A DNA stretch of 64,000 nucleotides from Paenisporosarcina antarctica (GCF_004367585.1 NZ_CP038015.1:567001-631000), one strand, 5' to 3'. Shown: positions 33,110 through 43,056, numbered from the stretch's first letter. Notes: a model not told the origin generated them from the sequence alone. Numbers and translations are program-made.

Positions 33110-34780
33110 CTAAACTTTAGTTACATCAGAACCATCAGCTGGTTGTTTTATATTGAATATGACTGTTTTCTTAGGGAAAATGATTGCCCAACCGACAATA
33201 GTTGAGATGAGTAATGTGAACAGATAAATGTATATGCCATACGGGATTACTAAAGCTAACAGATGCCCCCCTACAAATAGTCCGGTGATCAATAGAAGTA
33301 GAAAATTTTTAGCTGTTTGTGTTTCTTGTGCAAATTCAAAGGATTGAGAAAAAGGATAGAATTCATTGTTTATAATCTTATACGTAATCAGTACTTGAAC
33401 AATCCCTGACAAAAAGACAACAAATAACTCTGGCACAATTTTAACTGAAAAAATCCAAAGAAATACGATGCTGACGATTAGGAATACGGGTAAATACAAT
33501 TTCACTAAAAAAGCTTTGAGTGTTGAGCTGTAAATTGCGGATACTTGGCTTATCGGAGCAGCTCGATATATCCAATTTCCTTTATAACTTCCTGAAAACT
33601 TCAGCATATGAACGATAGATGGAATCATGAGATTGCAAAAATATAGAGATAAGTACATTTTCCCTTGAGATAGATCTGTGAATGATTTCATTCTAAGCTC
33701 ATTAAAGACAAAGATAATGGGCAACACAATTGATAGTCCAAGAGCTGGGTATACTTTTAACTTAAATTGTCTTTCTTGTTTCATCATTAGTGTAGCGAAC
33801 CGAAAAAATAAACGTTCTTCTTTGCTGTAGCAGGTAATTTTTGCCCACAAGTCATCAATTCCATGCCACTTCTTTTTACCTGTTCCGGTATCAGTTAACA
33901 ACTTTTGCAAATTGCTTTCAAATGAAGGCATTAAACGATAATAAATGAAAAAAGAAAGTAATGGCACACAAATGGCGAGCATTGAAAAAACAATCATCGG
34001 ACTTGAAAAATTTTGATGGAGAAATAATTCAAATGGTGCTCCGAACCAAAACGCAGGGATTAGGGTGTGCCACCAACTGAAAGTGTATGAAATATCTAGA
34101 TTTACTAATTCAAAAGATCTGGCTAGAAGCTGATAACCAATCAAAATGCTTACAGATAAAATGATTTGCACATAATTAATGATATCTTTTAATCGTTCAC
34201 CATTAAAAAAACGCAAGATAAATAAGTAGGTTAAAGCGGTAAAAACAACGACAAAAATACAGACAAATAATAACTCCACCAAAAAAAGAATTGCAAACAG
34301 TATCCCTTGGCTTACTATGCTGATAACGAATGGTATGGTCACAAGCGCAACCGTTAATAAAGACATATAAATCATTACATGAAGCGTTTTTGCTGTACTA
34401 ATGGTTCTCTTACTAACGGGTTTTGTGTTTAGTATATCTTTATCTTTAAGGTCCAATAATACTGATGAAAAATCAGAAATCATCGATGTCATTAAAATGA
34501 ACATGATCATTCCAAATACAAGACTCATTTGAAACATATAATTTTCGCCTAAAAGGACAAAAGGAATTAATATCAAGCCATAAAAAGCATATAAACCTAA
34601 GGATTTAAGAAATTGATTCCCTTCCGATTTCTTCGCTCCATTGAAAATGGTGGGCACACGTCTTTGATCCATAGTCAGCTTTATTTGTAGAATTTTTCTC
34701 ATTACTTCGTAATCAATCCCGAACATAATAAATAAACGTTTAAATAAGTCTAGAAATCTTAAAGACTTGAACTCATTCAT
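33110..34780 (-). CDS. ABC-2 type exporter permease, large
   Basis: 556 residues from the ATG at 34780 (an in-frame ATG at 34837 lies deep inside the upstream gene). It has about twelve hydrophobic segments in two groups, separated by a soluble stretch (ESNLQKLLTDTGTGKKKWHG), as in large ABC-2 permeases of Bacillales with the CYSKEERLFFRFATLMMKQERQFKLKVYP motif. It overlaps the ATPase gene by eight bases. Together they form a two-gene exporter; the substrate could be a peptide, lipid or antibiotic, and none is evident. Confidence 0.8.
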   Translation of the reverse strand: MNEFKSLRFLDLFKRLFIMFGIDYEVMRKILQIKLTMDQRRVPTIFNGAKKSEGNQFLKSLGLYAFYGLILIPFVLLGENYMFQMSLVFGMIMFILMTSMISDFSSVLLDLKDKDILNTKPVSKRTISTAKTLHVMIYMSLLTVALVTIPFVISIVSQGILFAILFLVELLFVCIFVVVFTALTYLFILRFFNGERLKDIINYVQIILSVSILIGYQLLARSFELVNLDISYTFSWWHTLIPAFWFGAPFELFLHQNFSSPMIVFSMLAICVPLLSFFIYYRLMPSFESNLQKLLTDTGTGKKKWHGIDDLWAKITCYSKEERLFFRFATLMMKQERQFKLKVYPALGLSIVLPIIFVFNELRMKSFTDLSQGKMYLSLYFCNLMIPSIVHMLKFSGSYKGNWIYRAAPISQVSAIYSSTLKAFLVKLYLPVFLIVSIVFLWIFSVKIVPELFVVFLSGIVQVLITYKIINNEFYPFSQSFEFAQETQTAKNFLLLLITGLFVGGHLLALVIPYGIYIYLFTLLISTIVGWAIIFPKKTVIFNIKQPADGSDVTKV

Positions 34781-35582
34781 TATTCTGTACATCTCTGATA
34801 GTCGAAACAAAGTTTTCCGCAATACTTTTGTGTTCATTAAAACCAGTTAACTGATTAAAAATTTCCTCAAGTGTTCCTTCTTTACTTTGGAGTTTTAATT
34901 CTTCAAAACTTCCGTCAGCTACAATTTTTCCATCTACTATCAAAATAATTCTACTGCTTATTTTTTCGACCACATCCATGATGTGAGAGGAATAAAATAT
35001 CGTTTTTCCTTGTGCAGCGAGCAGTGACAACATCTCTTTAATAATCATCATACTATTGGCATCTAATCCACTTAACGGTTCATCTAAAAACAATAAATCT
35101 GGATCGTGCAATAAGCTAGAAATAATTAAAACTTTTTGTTTCATTCCTTTTGAGTAAGAAGAAATTCTGTTGTGATACATGTTTCCAAGTCCGAATTGAT
35201 TCATCAGTTTGAATGCTTTCAACTCTGCATATTTTCGGTCTAACCCGTATAGTTCACCACTGAAAGTTAAGTATTCACTTGCCGTCAGATTATCATAAAC
35301 TTCCGCATTTTCAGGCACATAACCGATTCTTCGTTTATATGTATGATCGCCTATTGCAATGTCTTGTCCAAAAATTTCAACTTTACCTTCATATCCGTCA
35401 ATTAAGCCAAGCATAATTTTAACCGTGGTGCTTTTACCCGCACCGTTTGGACCAATATATCCAATAATTTGTCCTTGATAAACTTCTAAATTTATACCAT
35501 TTAATACTTTTTTCCCACCATAACTCATGGTTAAATCCGTAAGAGCAAGTACCTTTTCAGAACCTATATTCATTATGTTCAC
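34773..35582 (-). CDS. ABC transporter ATP-binding protein
   Basis: 269 residues with Walker A IGPNGAGKSTTVKIM, Q-loop-equivalent GYVPENAEVYDNLTASEYL, signature SSYSKGMKQKVLII, Walker B LLFLDEPLSGLD and H-loop IFYSSHIMDVVEK. The sequence belongs to the CcmA/YhaQ-like group that works with ABC-2 permeases. It starts near GAGGTGAAC upstream of an ATG cluster; the first ATG is used here, the second is at 35573. It overlaps the permease gene at the 3' end. Confidence 0.9.
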   Translation of the reverse strand: MNIMNIGSEKVLALTDLTMSYGGKKVLNGINLEVYQGQIIGYIGPNGAGKSTTVKIMLGLIDGYEGKVEIFGQDIAIGDHTYKRRIGYVPENAEVYDNLTASEYLTFSGELYGLDRKYAELKAFKLMNQFGLGNMYHNRISSYSKGMKQKVLIISSLLHDPDLLFLDEPLSGLDANSMMIIKEMLSLLAAQGKTIFYSSHIMDVVEKISSRIILIVDGKIVADGSFEELKLQSKEGTLEEIFNQLTGFNEHKSIAENFVSTIRDVQNNE

Positions 35583-35718
35583 CTCTAAAAATTAATAGTA
35601 ATACTATTCTAACATATCCAAATGGGGAATTTGGATTTAATTTCCTGTTATGTCCATCCTGCCATTTTTAAAAAACTTTAGTATAATTATAAAAAATAAT
35701 AGGAAGGGGGAAACATAC

Positions 35719-36462
35719 ATGAGCATCGCAGATTATTCTAAATTCCAAACTTATAAAAAATTGATCCAGTCTATACCTGTCCCCTTTGATGATGATGCAT
35801 TAATCAATGACCAATTTCTACTAGAGAAAGATGACAAGAAGAAGCTTGAAATTTATTATGCTCCTTTTGAATATGTTAACGAGAACGCCAAAGTGGTGAT
35901 TGTTGGGATTACTCCCGGTTTACATCAAATGAAGAAATCCTACTCAACGGTGTTGAATGTGATGGATCAGCAGATATCAGATGAAGAGATTCTTCATGAA
36001 GTGAAGAAGAACTCCAGCTTTGAAGGACCTATGCGGAAAAACCTAATTCAAATGTTGGACGAACTTGGATTGAACCATTATTTGGGGTTATCATCTTCGA
36101 GTGAACTTTTTGGTGCGGCTAGTCATATGGTTCAAACGATGTCGGTATTACCTTATCCTGTTTTCTATAACGGCAAAAACTACAGTGGATCCACACCCGA
36201 TATACTAAAAACAGAAGTACTAAAAAGACATATTATTGATTACACAGCAGGGGAGATTAACAAGTTAAATGATCCACTCATCATTCCACTAGGAGTTAAT
36301 GTTTCAAAGGTGTTAATGTATCTTGCTGATAATGGTTATATTACTAAAGAATCGATTTTAATTGGATTTCCTCATTCATCAGGTGCGAATGGTAACCGAC
36401 ATAAGCAATTTGCCACACATAAAGAGAATATGCAAAGGAAACTACAGGATTATTTTGGGTGA
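35719..36462 (+). CDS. Uracil-DNA glycosylase superfamily protein
   Basis: 247 residues from the ATG at 35719 behind GGAAGGGGG; the longer in-frame start at 35650 overlaps the promoter (TATAAT 35682-35687). UDG-fold features are the active-site loop VVIVGITPGLHQ (compare VxxxGExPG), the central strand LIIPLGVNVSKVL and the C-terminal IGFPHSSGANGNRHKQF, which matches the HPSG-type minor-groove loop. It is longer than family 4/5 enzymes and lacks obvious iron-sulfur cysteines. It may act on DNA or, like some distant members, on another nucleic acid; activity is uncertain. Confidence 0.7.
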   Translation: MSIADYSKFQTYKKLIQSIPVPFDDDALINDQFLLEKDDKKKLEIYYAPFEYVNENAKVVIVGITPGLHQMKKSYSTVLNVMDQQISDEEILHEVKKNSSFEGPMRKNLIQMLDELGLNHYLGLSSSSELFGAASHMVQTMSVLPYPVFYNGKNYSGSTPDILKTEVLKRHIIDYTAGEINKLNDPLIIPLGVNVSKVLMYLADNGYITKESILIGFPHSSGANGNRHKQFATHKENMQRKLQDYFG

Positions 36463-36630
36463 AAGAGCCGTTGGAATGAAGGTTTGGATAGATGAATATT
36501 TACATAAGTAAGAAGCATAACTTCAGTAAAGTAAATACTAATGGTGACTCGAAGAAAATCGTTATATACAGTAGTTGTCCAATCAGGGTGGACGCACATC
36601 ATCCTCTGAAGGATTGTCTATAGGAACAGA

Positions 36631-36668
36631 TAAGAGCGATGTGATTTATTTGTCACATCGCTCTTAAT
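36631..36668 (-). terminator. Terminator between convergent genes
   Basis: AAGAGCGATGTGA pairs with TCACATCGCTCTT around TTTATTTG. Confidence 0.75.
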
Positions 36669-36757
36669 TGTAATTCTTTAAATTATGGTGAAGAAGGTTA
36701 AATTTCAGTCAGGATATATCTGGAATCCCATTAAATCCTAGGATATTTGCGTGCTGT

Positions 36758-37453
36758 TTATCCTTTTCCCTTATTGCCTTTTACTTTGATGAACCAATAA
36801 GCTACATAAATGATGTAGATGGGTGTTGCTATGTAAATTAAATAAGGGAATCTTCCATAGGATTCGATATTAACTATGACTAAAAGCGCCCCTAAAAATA
36901 TCGTTACAATGGTTCCATACTTAGGTAAAGGAACCTCTTTTAAGCTAGGTATTTTAAGTTTACTTACCATTAAGAAAGATAAAGCTGTAAAAATAACAGT
37001 TGTTACGATGCTCGGGATTTGATTATTAAATAATGTTAATAATGCTAATATTCCACCAGCGGCTGTGATGGGTACACCGGTAAAGTGAGTACTGGACTCA
37101 TCTTCGGGAGCGGTATTAAATCGTGCTAACCGGTAGGCTCCAAACAGAGGAAACAACCCGGAGATAGCGAGACCAAGCAATCCATTATTGAAAAATATCG
37201 TGTAGTATACCAAAAAACTTGGAGCTACACCGAAAGTTACGATATCGGCCAAAGAGTCTAATTCTTTCCCTAAAGGGGTTTCAGCATGTAACATTCTTGC
37301 AATTCTACCATCCATACTGTCTAACATCATACCAATGAGAATTAATACTGCAGCATTTGTATATTGATGATTTGCAGCATAGCCAATAGACAAAAATCCA
37401 CAAAATAAATTTCCTAATGTAAAGAGATTAGGTATCTGATTTTTTATATTCAT
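36758..37453 (-). CDS. pssA: CDP-diacylglycerol-serine O-phosphatidyltransferase
   Basis: 231-residue integral membrane enzyme that makes phosphatidylserine from CDP-diacylglycerol and serine. The CDP-alcohol phosphotransferase motif DG-x2-AR-x8-G-x3-D-x3-D is present as DGRIARMLHAETPLGKELDS, followed by LAD. The N-terminus IPNLFTLGNLFCGFLSIGYA and several further helices match PssA. The start is the ATG at 37453 with GAGGTGG upstream; an ATG four codons earlier overlaps that site. No psd gene is adjacent in this window. Confidence 0.93.
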   Translation of the reverse strand: MNIKNQIPNLFTLGNLFCGFLSIGYAANHQYTNAAVLILIGMMLDSMDGRIARMLHAETPLGKELDSLADIVTFGVAPSFLVYYTIFFNNGLLGLAISGLFPLFGAYRLARFNTAPEDESSTHFTGVPITAAGGILALLTLFNNQIPSIVTTVIFTALSFLMVSKLKIPSLKEVPLPKYGTIVTIFLGALLVIVNIESYGRFPYLIYIATPIYIIYVAYWFIKVKGNKGKG

Positions 37454-37670
37454 ATTCCACCTCACTTACATAGTCAGTTGTACACAGTTAGTTTACTCAT
37501 TGAAAAAGAAATCTAACAATTTTCATACTAATATCGTGTATTGCTTGTCTGATTATAACATGGTCCCATTGTACTGCCAGGGCTTGAGAAAGAAAATGTT
37601 ATGATTACTTCCATAAGGTGAAGGTTAGTATAGGGGAAAGTTCAAGGAAATTAATAGTGGAGGAATCTAT

Positions 37671-38186
37671 ATGTATGATCCAACAATTTTTGAGAATTTA
37701 AAAGTAGCATTTGAAAATCATGTGTATGATCTAGATACTATAAATCACAAAATTAATATTACGAACCGACTGGATCGAATGAATTTTTCCATTATGGCTA
37801 GGGATTTTGCCATTCGATTTACGCTAGTCGATCAACTAGATGTTACAGCAGAAATTGTATTAGAAGCTTCTTTAGAAGAACTAGCAGCGGAGATATTGGA
37901 GCAACCTGATAAAAATCCTGGTTGTACTTTATTATTACGTTTTTATAAGCATGTTCAAAATGTACCTAAACAGTGTAAGGAGATAGAGCAAGCACTAACA
38001 GATATTTGGGAACTTGACTCTAAGTTAACTCAGACACTGAGCTTCGTGTATGAACAAGGAGCGAAAAGTTACCTAGACATTATTGAAATGACATTTGACC
38101 ATAAAATTAATGAGCAGCATATGGGTGACATTGCAGATTTTCTAGATCATGTTTTAGAAACACTCGAAGTATTAAATAATATATAA
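37671..38186 (+). CDS. Conserved-looking protein of unknown function
   Basis: 171-residue acidic, mostly helical soluble protein (DLDTINHKINITNRLDRMNF, VTAEIVLEASLEELAAEILE, FDHKINEQHMGDIADFLDHV). No signal peptide or membrane helix. A ribosome site (GTGGAGG) precedes the ATG and a terminator follows (38208-38240), so it is probably expressed alone. I do not recognise the family. Confidence 0.65.
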   Translation: MYDPTIFENLKVAFENHVYDLDTINHKINITNRLDRMNFSIMARDFAIRFTLVDQLDVTAEIVLEASLEELAAEILEQPDKNPGCTLLLRFYKHVQNVPKQCKEIEQALTDIWELDSKLTQTLSFVYEQGAKSYLDIIEMTFDHKINEQHMGDIADFLDHVLETLEVLNNI

Positions 38187-38207
38187 AAACATATAGTTTG
38201 AGTAAGA

Positions 38208-38240
38208 AATGAGCAGTGACTAAGTCACCGCTCATTTTTT
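38208..38240 (+). terminator. Rho-independent terminator
   Basis: AATGAGCAGTGAC pairs with GTCACCGCTCATT around TAA, followed by TTTT; one mismatch. Confidence 0.85.
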
Positions 38241-38263
38241 CTATCTATAGGGTTTATTTAAAC

Positions 38264-38860
38264 TTATCGTAATTCAACAGATATGAGATACGCTTGCTCA
38301 TAATCAGTTGCTTTTTTTATATCTTCTTTTGTTTTTATTTCTTTCAAAACAGAAATGTCACTATTACTTGAGTATGCAATTGAACCAATTAAATTACTCT
38401 CTACAATAGACAAAGGGCCTTCATTTACACCCCCCGAGGCAGAAGCGAAATTTATTCTTTCTTTACCATCTATATTATTCGGAGATGAACTCGACAAGTG
38501 ACCATCGTCTTTCATAACCGACATTAACCAATTTTCTTCGTTTTCACTAAGAGTTTGTTGAATGAAGGCTACTCTTATCTTATCGTCAATAGTTTCTTGT
38601 GATATTTCTGAACTCATGTTGCCAACCTGACGCACAAATTCACCATTTTCATAATAATCAACGATTGTAATGACTTCCGTTATCTCCTCATTATTTATTT
38701 CCAAATCAAATACAAAGGAATGTTCACTCGTTAGATCAACAAGACTTTCTTCAAACTTTGTCAGCTCTGCATGTTTAATCATGGCATCGCCTGTTGATCC
38801 CTTTGTACATGCAGTGAGTAGTGATAATGAAAGGATTATACCGATAGATAAATATTTCAA
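38264..38860 (-). CDS. Lipoprotein of unknown function
   Basis: 198 residues. MKYLSIGIILSLSLLTACTK is a lipoprotein signal with lipobox LTAC, so the mature protein should be lipid-anchored on the outer face of the membrane. The rest is acidic (LTKFEESLVDLTSEHSFVFD, EITEVITIVDYYENGEFV), with regular beta-strand-like patterning and no catalytic motif. The start is TTG, preceded by GGGGT. It is divergent from the sugar transporter operon. Confidence 0.75.
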   Translation of the reverse strand: MKYLSIGIILSLSLLTACTKGSTGDAMIKHAELTKFEESLVDLTSEHSFVFDLEINNEEITEVITIVDYYENGEFVRQVGNMSSEISQETIDDKIRVAFIQQTLSENEENWLMSVMKDDGHLSSSSPNNIDGKERINFASASGGVNEGPLSIVESNLIGSIAYSSNSDISVLKEIKTKEDIKKATDYEQAYLISVELR

Positions 38861-39071
38861 ATGAAGACCCCAATTCTTATTGATAATTTCCTGAACATAG
38901 TTGTAATTTTTTCCCTGTTCATTTGTACATATTTTAACTTACCAGTAATTCTATCATTATTAACTTCTTTTTTTCAGAGAACTTTGGATGTTATTGACGA
39001 AGGTCTTGCAGATTATTAATTGAATAATTCGAAAAAGATGAAAAAGTATAGGTAATACTAAAAGAGTGCTA

Positions 39072-39088
39072 TTGATAGCGCTTTCATA
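39072..39088. promoter_or_regulatory. cre box (CcpA site) before the sugar ABC operon
   Basis: TTGATAGCGCTTTCATA matches every defined position of WTGNNARCGNWWWCAWW. It overlaps the -35 region of the likely promoter, whose -10 is TATAAT at 39104-39109, so CcpA would repress the sugar transporter when glucose is plentiful. Confidence 0.8.
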
Positions 39089-39143
39089 ACCGATTTCCAT
39101 AGCTATAATTGAGTTGTAGCTAAGAAAACAAGGGAAAAGGGGC

Positions 39144-40256
39144 ATGGAAATGAGTAGAATTTGGAAAGCAATTTCTTTAGCAATCGTTGTCATGATGTTC
39201 ACAGTTATCGCAGCAGGTTGTAGTGATGGTAGTAGTAATGAAGTAAACGTAGGTATCGTATTACCGACGAAAGACGAACCAAGATGGGTACAAGATGAGC
39301 AAAGATTTAAAGATGCAATCGCTGAAACAGATTACACAAGTGAAATATTGTTCAGTCAAGGTTCTTCTGCTAAAGAAAAAGAAAACGTTGAAACATTGAT
39401 TAGTAAAGGAATCGATGTATTAATTATTTGTCCACAAGATGGGGACGCTGCAGCAGCTGCAGTAGAAGCTGCTAAAAAAGAAGGAATTACAGTTATTTCT
39501 TATGATCGTTTAATTACTAATACAGATGCAGTTGATTACTATGTTACTTTCGATAGCTTGGCAGTTGGGGCGGCTCAAGCACAATACCTAGTAGACAATG
39601 CACAAGGTACAGACGTTCCTTTGTATTTATACGCTGGAGCAGCTACTGACAATAATGCATTTTTATTCTTTGAAGGAGCATGGAAAGTGCTTCAACCAAA
39701 AATCGCTGATGGCACATTCAAAATTGCAAACTCTAGCGAAGCGGAAACTTTAAAAGATACAGCTGACCTTTCACGAGATCAACAAAGTAAAATCATTGGT
39801 CAAATTACAACAAACTGGGATGCAAACGATGCGAAAAACAAAGCACAAACACATTTAACAGCTGTAAGTGATGAGTTGAAAGGCGATGTAGCGATCCTTG
39901 CACCTAATGATGGAACGGCTCGTTCGATTGCTGATGTATTCGGTTCAGATAGCGAGGTTTCAAGTTTCCTTGTAACTGGTCAAGATGCTGAAAAAGCGTC
40001 CATACAATACATTTTAGACAGCAAACAATCTATGTCTGTATTTAAAGATGTACGAACGCTTGTAAAAGATGCAATGGGTATGGCAGTAGAAGTATTGGAT
40101 GACAAAACACCTGAAACAACTGGATCTTATGACAACGGGGAAGTCGATGTCAAAGCTAAACAAACAGATGTAATTGTAGTGGATAAAGAAAATGTTAAAC
40201 AAGAGCTTATTGATTCTGAGTATTACGAAGCAAGCGAATTTACAGGTCTGGAATAA
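39144..40256 (+). CDS. Sugar ABC transporter substrate-binding lipoprotein (ChvE/XylF-like)
   Basis: 370 residues with a lipoprotein signal (VIAAGC lipobox) and a type I periplasmic binding fold: VNVGIVLPTKDEPRWVQDEQ, ETLISKGIDVLIICPQDGDA, GITVISYDRLITNTDAVDYY, AATDNNAFLFFEGAW and DVAILAPNDGTARSIADVFG. The pattern fits ChvE/multiple-sugar-binding proteins such as those for xylose, arabinose or galactose. It captures sugar for the GguA/GguB-type ATPase and permease encoded downstream. A hairpin between this gene and the next probably gives higher levels of binding protein. ATG at 39144 follows AAAAGGGG; ATG 39150 is also possible. Confidence 0.9.
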   Translation: MEMSRIWKAISLAIVVMMFTVIAAGCSDGSSNEVNVGIVLPTKDEPRWVQDEQRFKDAIAETDYTSEILFSQGSSAKEKENVETLISKGIDVLIICPQDGDAAAAAVEAAKKEGITVISYDRLITNTDAVDYYVTFDSLAVGAAQAQYLVDNAQGTDVPLYLYAGAATDNNAFLFFEGAWKVLQPKIADGTFKIANSSEAETLKDTADLSRDQQSKIIGQITTNWDANDAKNKAQTHLTAVSDELKGDVAILAPNDGTARSIADVFGSDSEVSSFLVTGQDAEKASIQYILDSKQSMSVFKDVRTLVKDAMGMAVEVLDDKTPETTGSYDNGEVDVKAKQTDVIVVDKENVKQELIDSEYYEASEFTGLE

Positions 40257-40278
40257 CAAAAATATATAAGTAGAACGA

Positions 40279-40310
40279 GAAATAGTGATAGATACATCTA
40301 TCACTATTTC
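40279..40310 (+). terminator. Intercistronic hairpin after the binding-protein gene
   Basis: GAAATAGTGATAGAT pairs perfectly with ATCTATCACTATTTC around AC. No T-run follows, so it more likely protects the upstream mRNA end or attenuates weakly than terminates fully. Confidence 0.6.
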
Positions 40311-40347
40311 GCCATTGTACTAGTTGTTTTGTTAAGGAGGCAATCAA

Positions 40348-41868
40348 ATGAGTGAATACATTTTAGAGATGAATGGAATTTCGAAAGAATTTACAGGGGT
40401 AAAAGCACTCGATAATGTGAATTTCAAAGTGAAAAAAGGTGAAATACACTGTTTAATCGGGGAGAATGGTGCCGGGAAATCAACACTGATGAAAGTACTA
40501 AGCGGCGTCTATCCTTATGGTACCTATCAAGGCGATATTGTATTTGAGGGAAATGTTCAGCAGTTTAATAAAATAAGTGACAGTGTGAAGATAGGCATTG
40601 GCATTATCTATCAGGAGCTTGCCTTGTTCCCAGACCTTACCGTATACGAAAATATATTTGCAGGTAACGAAGTGAAGCGCGGTCCATTCATCGACTGGAA
40701 CCAAACGATTGTTGAGTCTACTAAAATGCTGAAAAAAGTAAAACTGAATGTAACGCCAGAAACACTTATTAAAGACTTAAGTGTAGGAAAGCAGCAGTTA
40801 GTCGAAATTGCCAAAGCTCTGAGTAAAGAAGTAAAGCTACTCATTTTAGATGAACCGACTGCAGCTCTCAATGAGGACGATAGCGAGAACTTGTTAGAGG
40901 TATTGAGTGAACTGAAAAATCAAGGGATTAGCTGTATTATGATTTCCCATAAGTTGAAAGAAGTGATTTCAATTGCGGATAAAGCAACTGTTCTTCGAGA
41001 TGGTCGAACAATTTGCACACTCGATGCTTCAAAAGGTGAAATTTCTGAAAGTGTCATTATAAAGAACATGGTTGGTCGTGAAATCAATGATATTTACCCG
41101 AAGCGTGCGAACAAATTGTTTGGGGATAATGTTCTTGAATTAACGAATTGGTCAGCATTTGATGTCCAGTTAGGACGTAAAGTCGTCAATGATGTTAATC
41201 TTCACGTGAAAAAAGGAGAAATTATTGGCATTGCAGGATTGATGGGCTCGGGTCGAACTGAACTAGCGTTGAGCATTTTTGGAAATCCAAAAGCGTATAA
41301 ATTGCAGGGGGATTTAGTTGTGAATGGTTCATCTAAACCGATCAAACATCCCAGGGACGCAATCAAGGCTGGAATCGCTTATGTAACGGAAGATCGAAAA
41401 GGTGACGGACTGTTTTTGATACAAGATATTAAAAACAATGTGTCTGTTGCCAATCTTAATGGCATCTCAACGAATGGAATTATTAATACGAATGAAGAAG
41501 TTATAGTCGCAACTGATTATAAAAAGTCATTAAATATTAAAGCTAGCTCTTTGGAACAGGTTGTCGGAAATTTAAGCGGTGGAAATCAACAGAAAGTATC
41601 GTTAGGTAAATGGTTGTTTGCAGGACCAAAGATATTGATATTGGATGAGCCGACTCGTGGAATTGACGTAGGAGCTAAGTTTGAAATTTATACGATTATG
41701 AATAAGCTGATTAGCCAAGGTATGAGTATTATCATGATTTCATCAGAGCTTGGTGAAGTTTTAGGAATGAGCGATCGCATATACGTGATGGCCGAAGGGA
41801 AAATCAAAGGCGAGATGGCGATTGACGTAGCCACTCAAGAAAATATTATGCAACTTGCTACGCAATAG
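40348..41868 (+). CDS. Sugar ABC transporter ATP-binding protein (GguA/XylG-like)
   Basis: 506 residues with two fused nucleotide-binding domains, as in all CUT2 sugar importers. The first (1-250) has IGENGAGKSTLMKVLSGVYP, DLSVGKQQLVEIAKALS and LLILDEPTAAL; the second (about 255-500) has the degenerate Walker A GLMGSGRTELALSIFG and a standard NLSGGNQQKVSLGKWL with ILDEPTRGIDVGAK. AAGGAGG precedes the ATG. It is followed after 12 bases by the permease gene. Confidence 0.95.
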   Translation: MSEYILEMNGISKEFTGVKALDNVNFKVKKGEIHCLIGENGAGKSTLMKVLSGVYPYGTYQGDIVFEGNVQQFNKISDSVKIGIGIIYQELALFPDLTVYENIFAGNEVKRGPFIDWNQTIVESTKMLKKVKLNVTPETLIKDLSVGKQQLVEIAKALSKEVKLLILDEPTAALNEDDSENLLEVLSELKNQGISCIMISHKLKEVISIADKATVLRDGRTICTLDASKGEISESVIIKNMVGREINDIYPKRANKLFGDNVLELTNWSAFDVQLGRKVVNDVNLHVKKGEIIGIAGLMGSGRTELALSIFGNPKAYKLQGDLVVNGSSKPIKHPRDAIKAGIAYVTEDRKGDGLFLIQDIKNNVSVANLNGISTNGIINTNEEVIVATDYKKSLNIKASSLEQVVGNLSGGNQQKVSLGKWLFAGPKILILDEPTRGIDVGAKFEIYTIMNKLISQGMSIIMISSELGEVLGMSDRIYVMAEGKIKGEMAIDVATQENIMQLATQ

Positions 41869-41880
41869 GAGGTAAAATCG

Positions 41881-43056
41881 ATGAACTTTATTAATGAAGC
41901 AAAGTCTCTATTTAAAGTGAATATTCGTGACTATGGCATGTACATTGCCTTGATTGTCATTATGCTAACCTTCTCTATCATGACGGATGGATTGTTTATG
42001 TCTTCTCGTAATATTAGTAATTTACTAGATTCTGCAGGGTATATTGCCGTATTAGCTGTCGGGATGACATTAGTAATCGTCATTAGACATATTGATTTAT
42101 CTGTAGGATTTGCAGCAGGATTCCTTGGTGCCATCACCGCAATCCTCCTCACACAAGTGGGAATGCCAATTTATTTGACCATCCCGATTATTCTTGTACT
42201 CGGAGTTGTTGTTGGATTATTTAATGGTGTTTTAGTAGCCTCTATAGGGATTCCCTCGTTCGTAGCGTCTTTAGCTGGAATGCTTATCTTCCGTGGAGCA
42301 CTTTTACAAGTGACTGAAAAAACAGGAACGATTATCATAAAGGACGATAACTTTAATGCAATTGGTAATGGCTTTATTCCTTCGATTCTTCAAATAAATG
42401 GTTTGCATTTACTGTCTTTACTTGTCGGTTTAGTCGGTATTTTATTGTACATTTACAGTGAAATCTCCACACGTAAAAGTAAAATAAAGTATCAGTTTGA
42501 AGTGGTCTCTAAAAAGATTTTCATCATGAAATTGGTAATGGTTTCAGCCATTATTGCTTATATTACTTGGATTCTAGCAGGCTATAATGGGTTTTCATGG
42601 ACGGTTGTTATTATGCTGTTGGTCGTTGTTGTCTATCATTTCCTTACAACAAAAACAGTGTTGGGTAGACATATATATGCAGTTGGAAGTAACCCCGAAG
42701 CTGCCCATCTTAGCGGCATCAACGTGAAGAAAATCACGTATATCGTCTTTGGATCGATGGGTATGTTAGCAGCACTTTCCGGTATTCTCTTCACCTCGCG
42801 TCTCCAGTCCGCAACAACGACTGCAGGTACACTATTCGAGCTTGACGCAATCGCGGCGGCTTACGTTGGTGGTGTATCTTCTGCAGGAGGAGTCGGTAAA
42901 GTAACAGGTGCTATTATCGGAGCAATTGTTATGGCCTCTTTATCAAGCGGGATGAATCTACTGGGTGTAGGGATATCCTATCAGTATATGATTCGTGGAG
43001 GAGTATTGGCTGGAGCGGTAATCTTTGATGTTATGACCCGAAAACAAAGAGGGTAG
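41881..43056 (+). CDS. Sugar ABC transporter permease (GguB/XylH-like)
   Basis: 391-residue membrane protein of the BPD_transp_2 family. LAVGMTLVIVIRHIDLSVGF carries the family signature IDLSVG, and NGVLVASIGIPSFVASLAGM, VLGRHIYAVGSNPEAAHLSG and IAAAYVGGVSSAGGVGKVTG follow. About ten helices are predicted. It forms the channel for the importer with the ATPase and binding protein. AGGAGG lies before the ATG. Confidence 0.95.
   Translation: MNFINEAKSLFKVNIRDYGMYIALIVIMLTFSIMTDGLFMSSRNISNLLDSAGYIAVLAVGMTLVIVIRHIDLSVGFAAGFLGAITAILLTQVGMPIYLTIPIILVLGVVVGLFNGVLVASIGIPSFVASLAGMLIFRGALLQVTEKTGTIIIKDDNFNAIGNGFIPSILQINGLHLLSLLVGLVGILLYIYSEISTRKSKIKYQFEVVSKKIFIMKLVMVSAIIAYITWILAGYNGFSWTVVIMLLVVVVYHFLTTKTVLGRHIYAVGSNPEAAHLSGINVKKITYIVFGSMGMLAALSGILFTSRLQSATTTAGTLFELDAIAAAYVGGVSSAGGVGKVTGAIIGAIVMASLSSGMNLLGVGISYQYMIRGGVLAGAVIFDVMTRKQRG

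Noticed and set aside
32990-33120. Minus-strand frame of about 46 codons with a membrane-helix pattern behind the ABC-2 permease
   Set aside because: It has no ATG, GTG or TTG start and begins right after a stop; may be a relic, not a gene.
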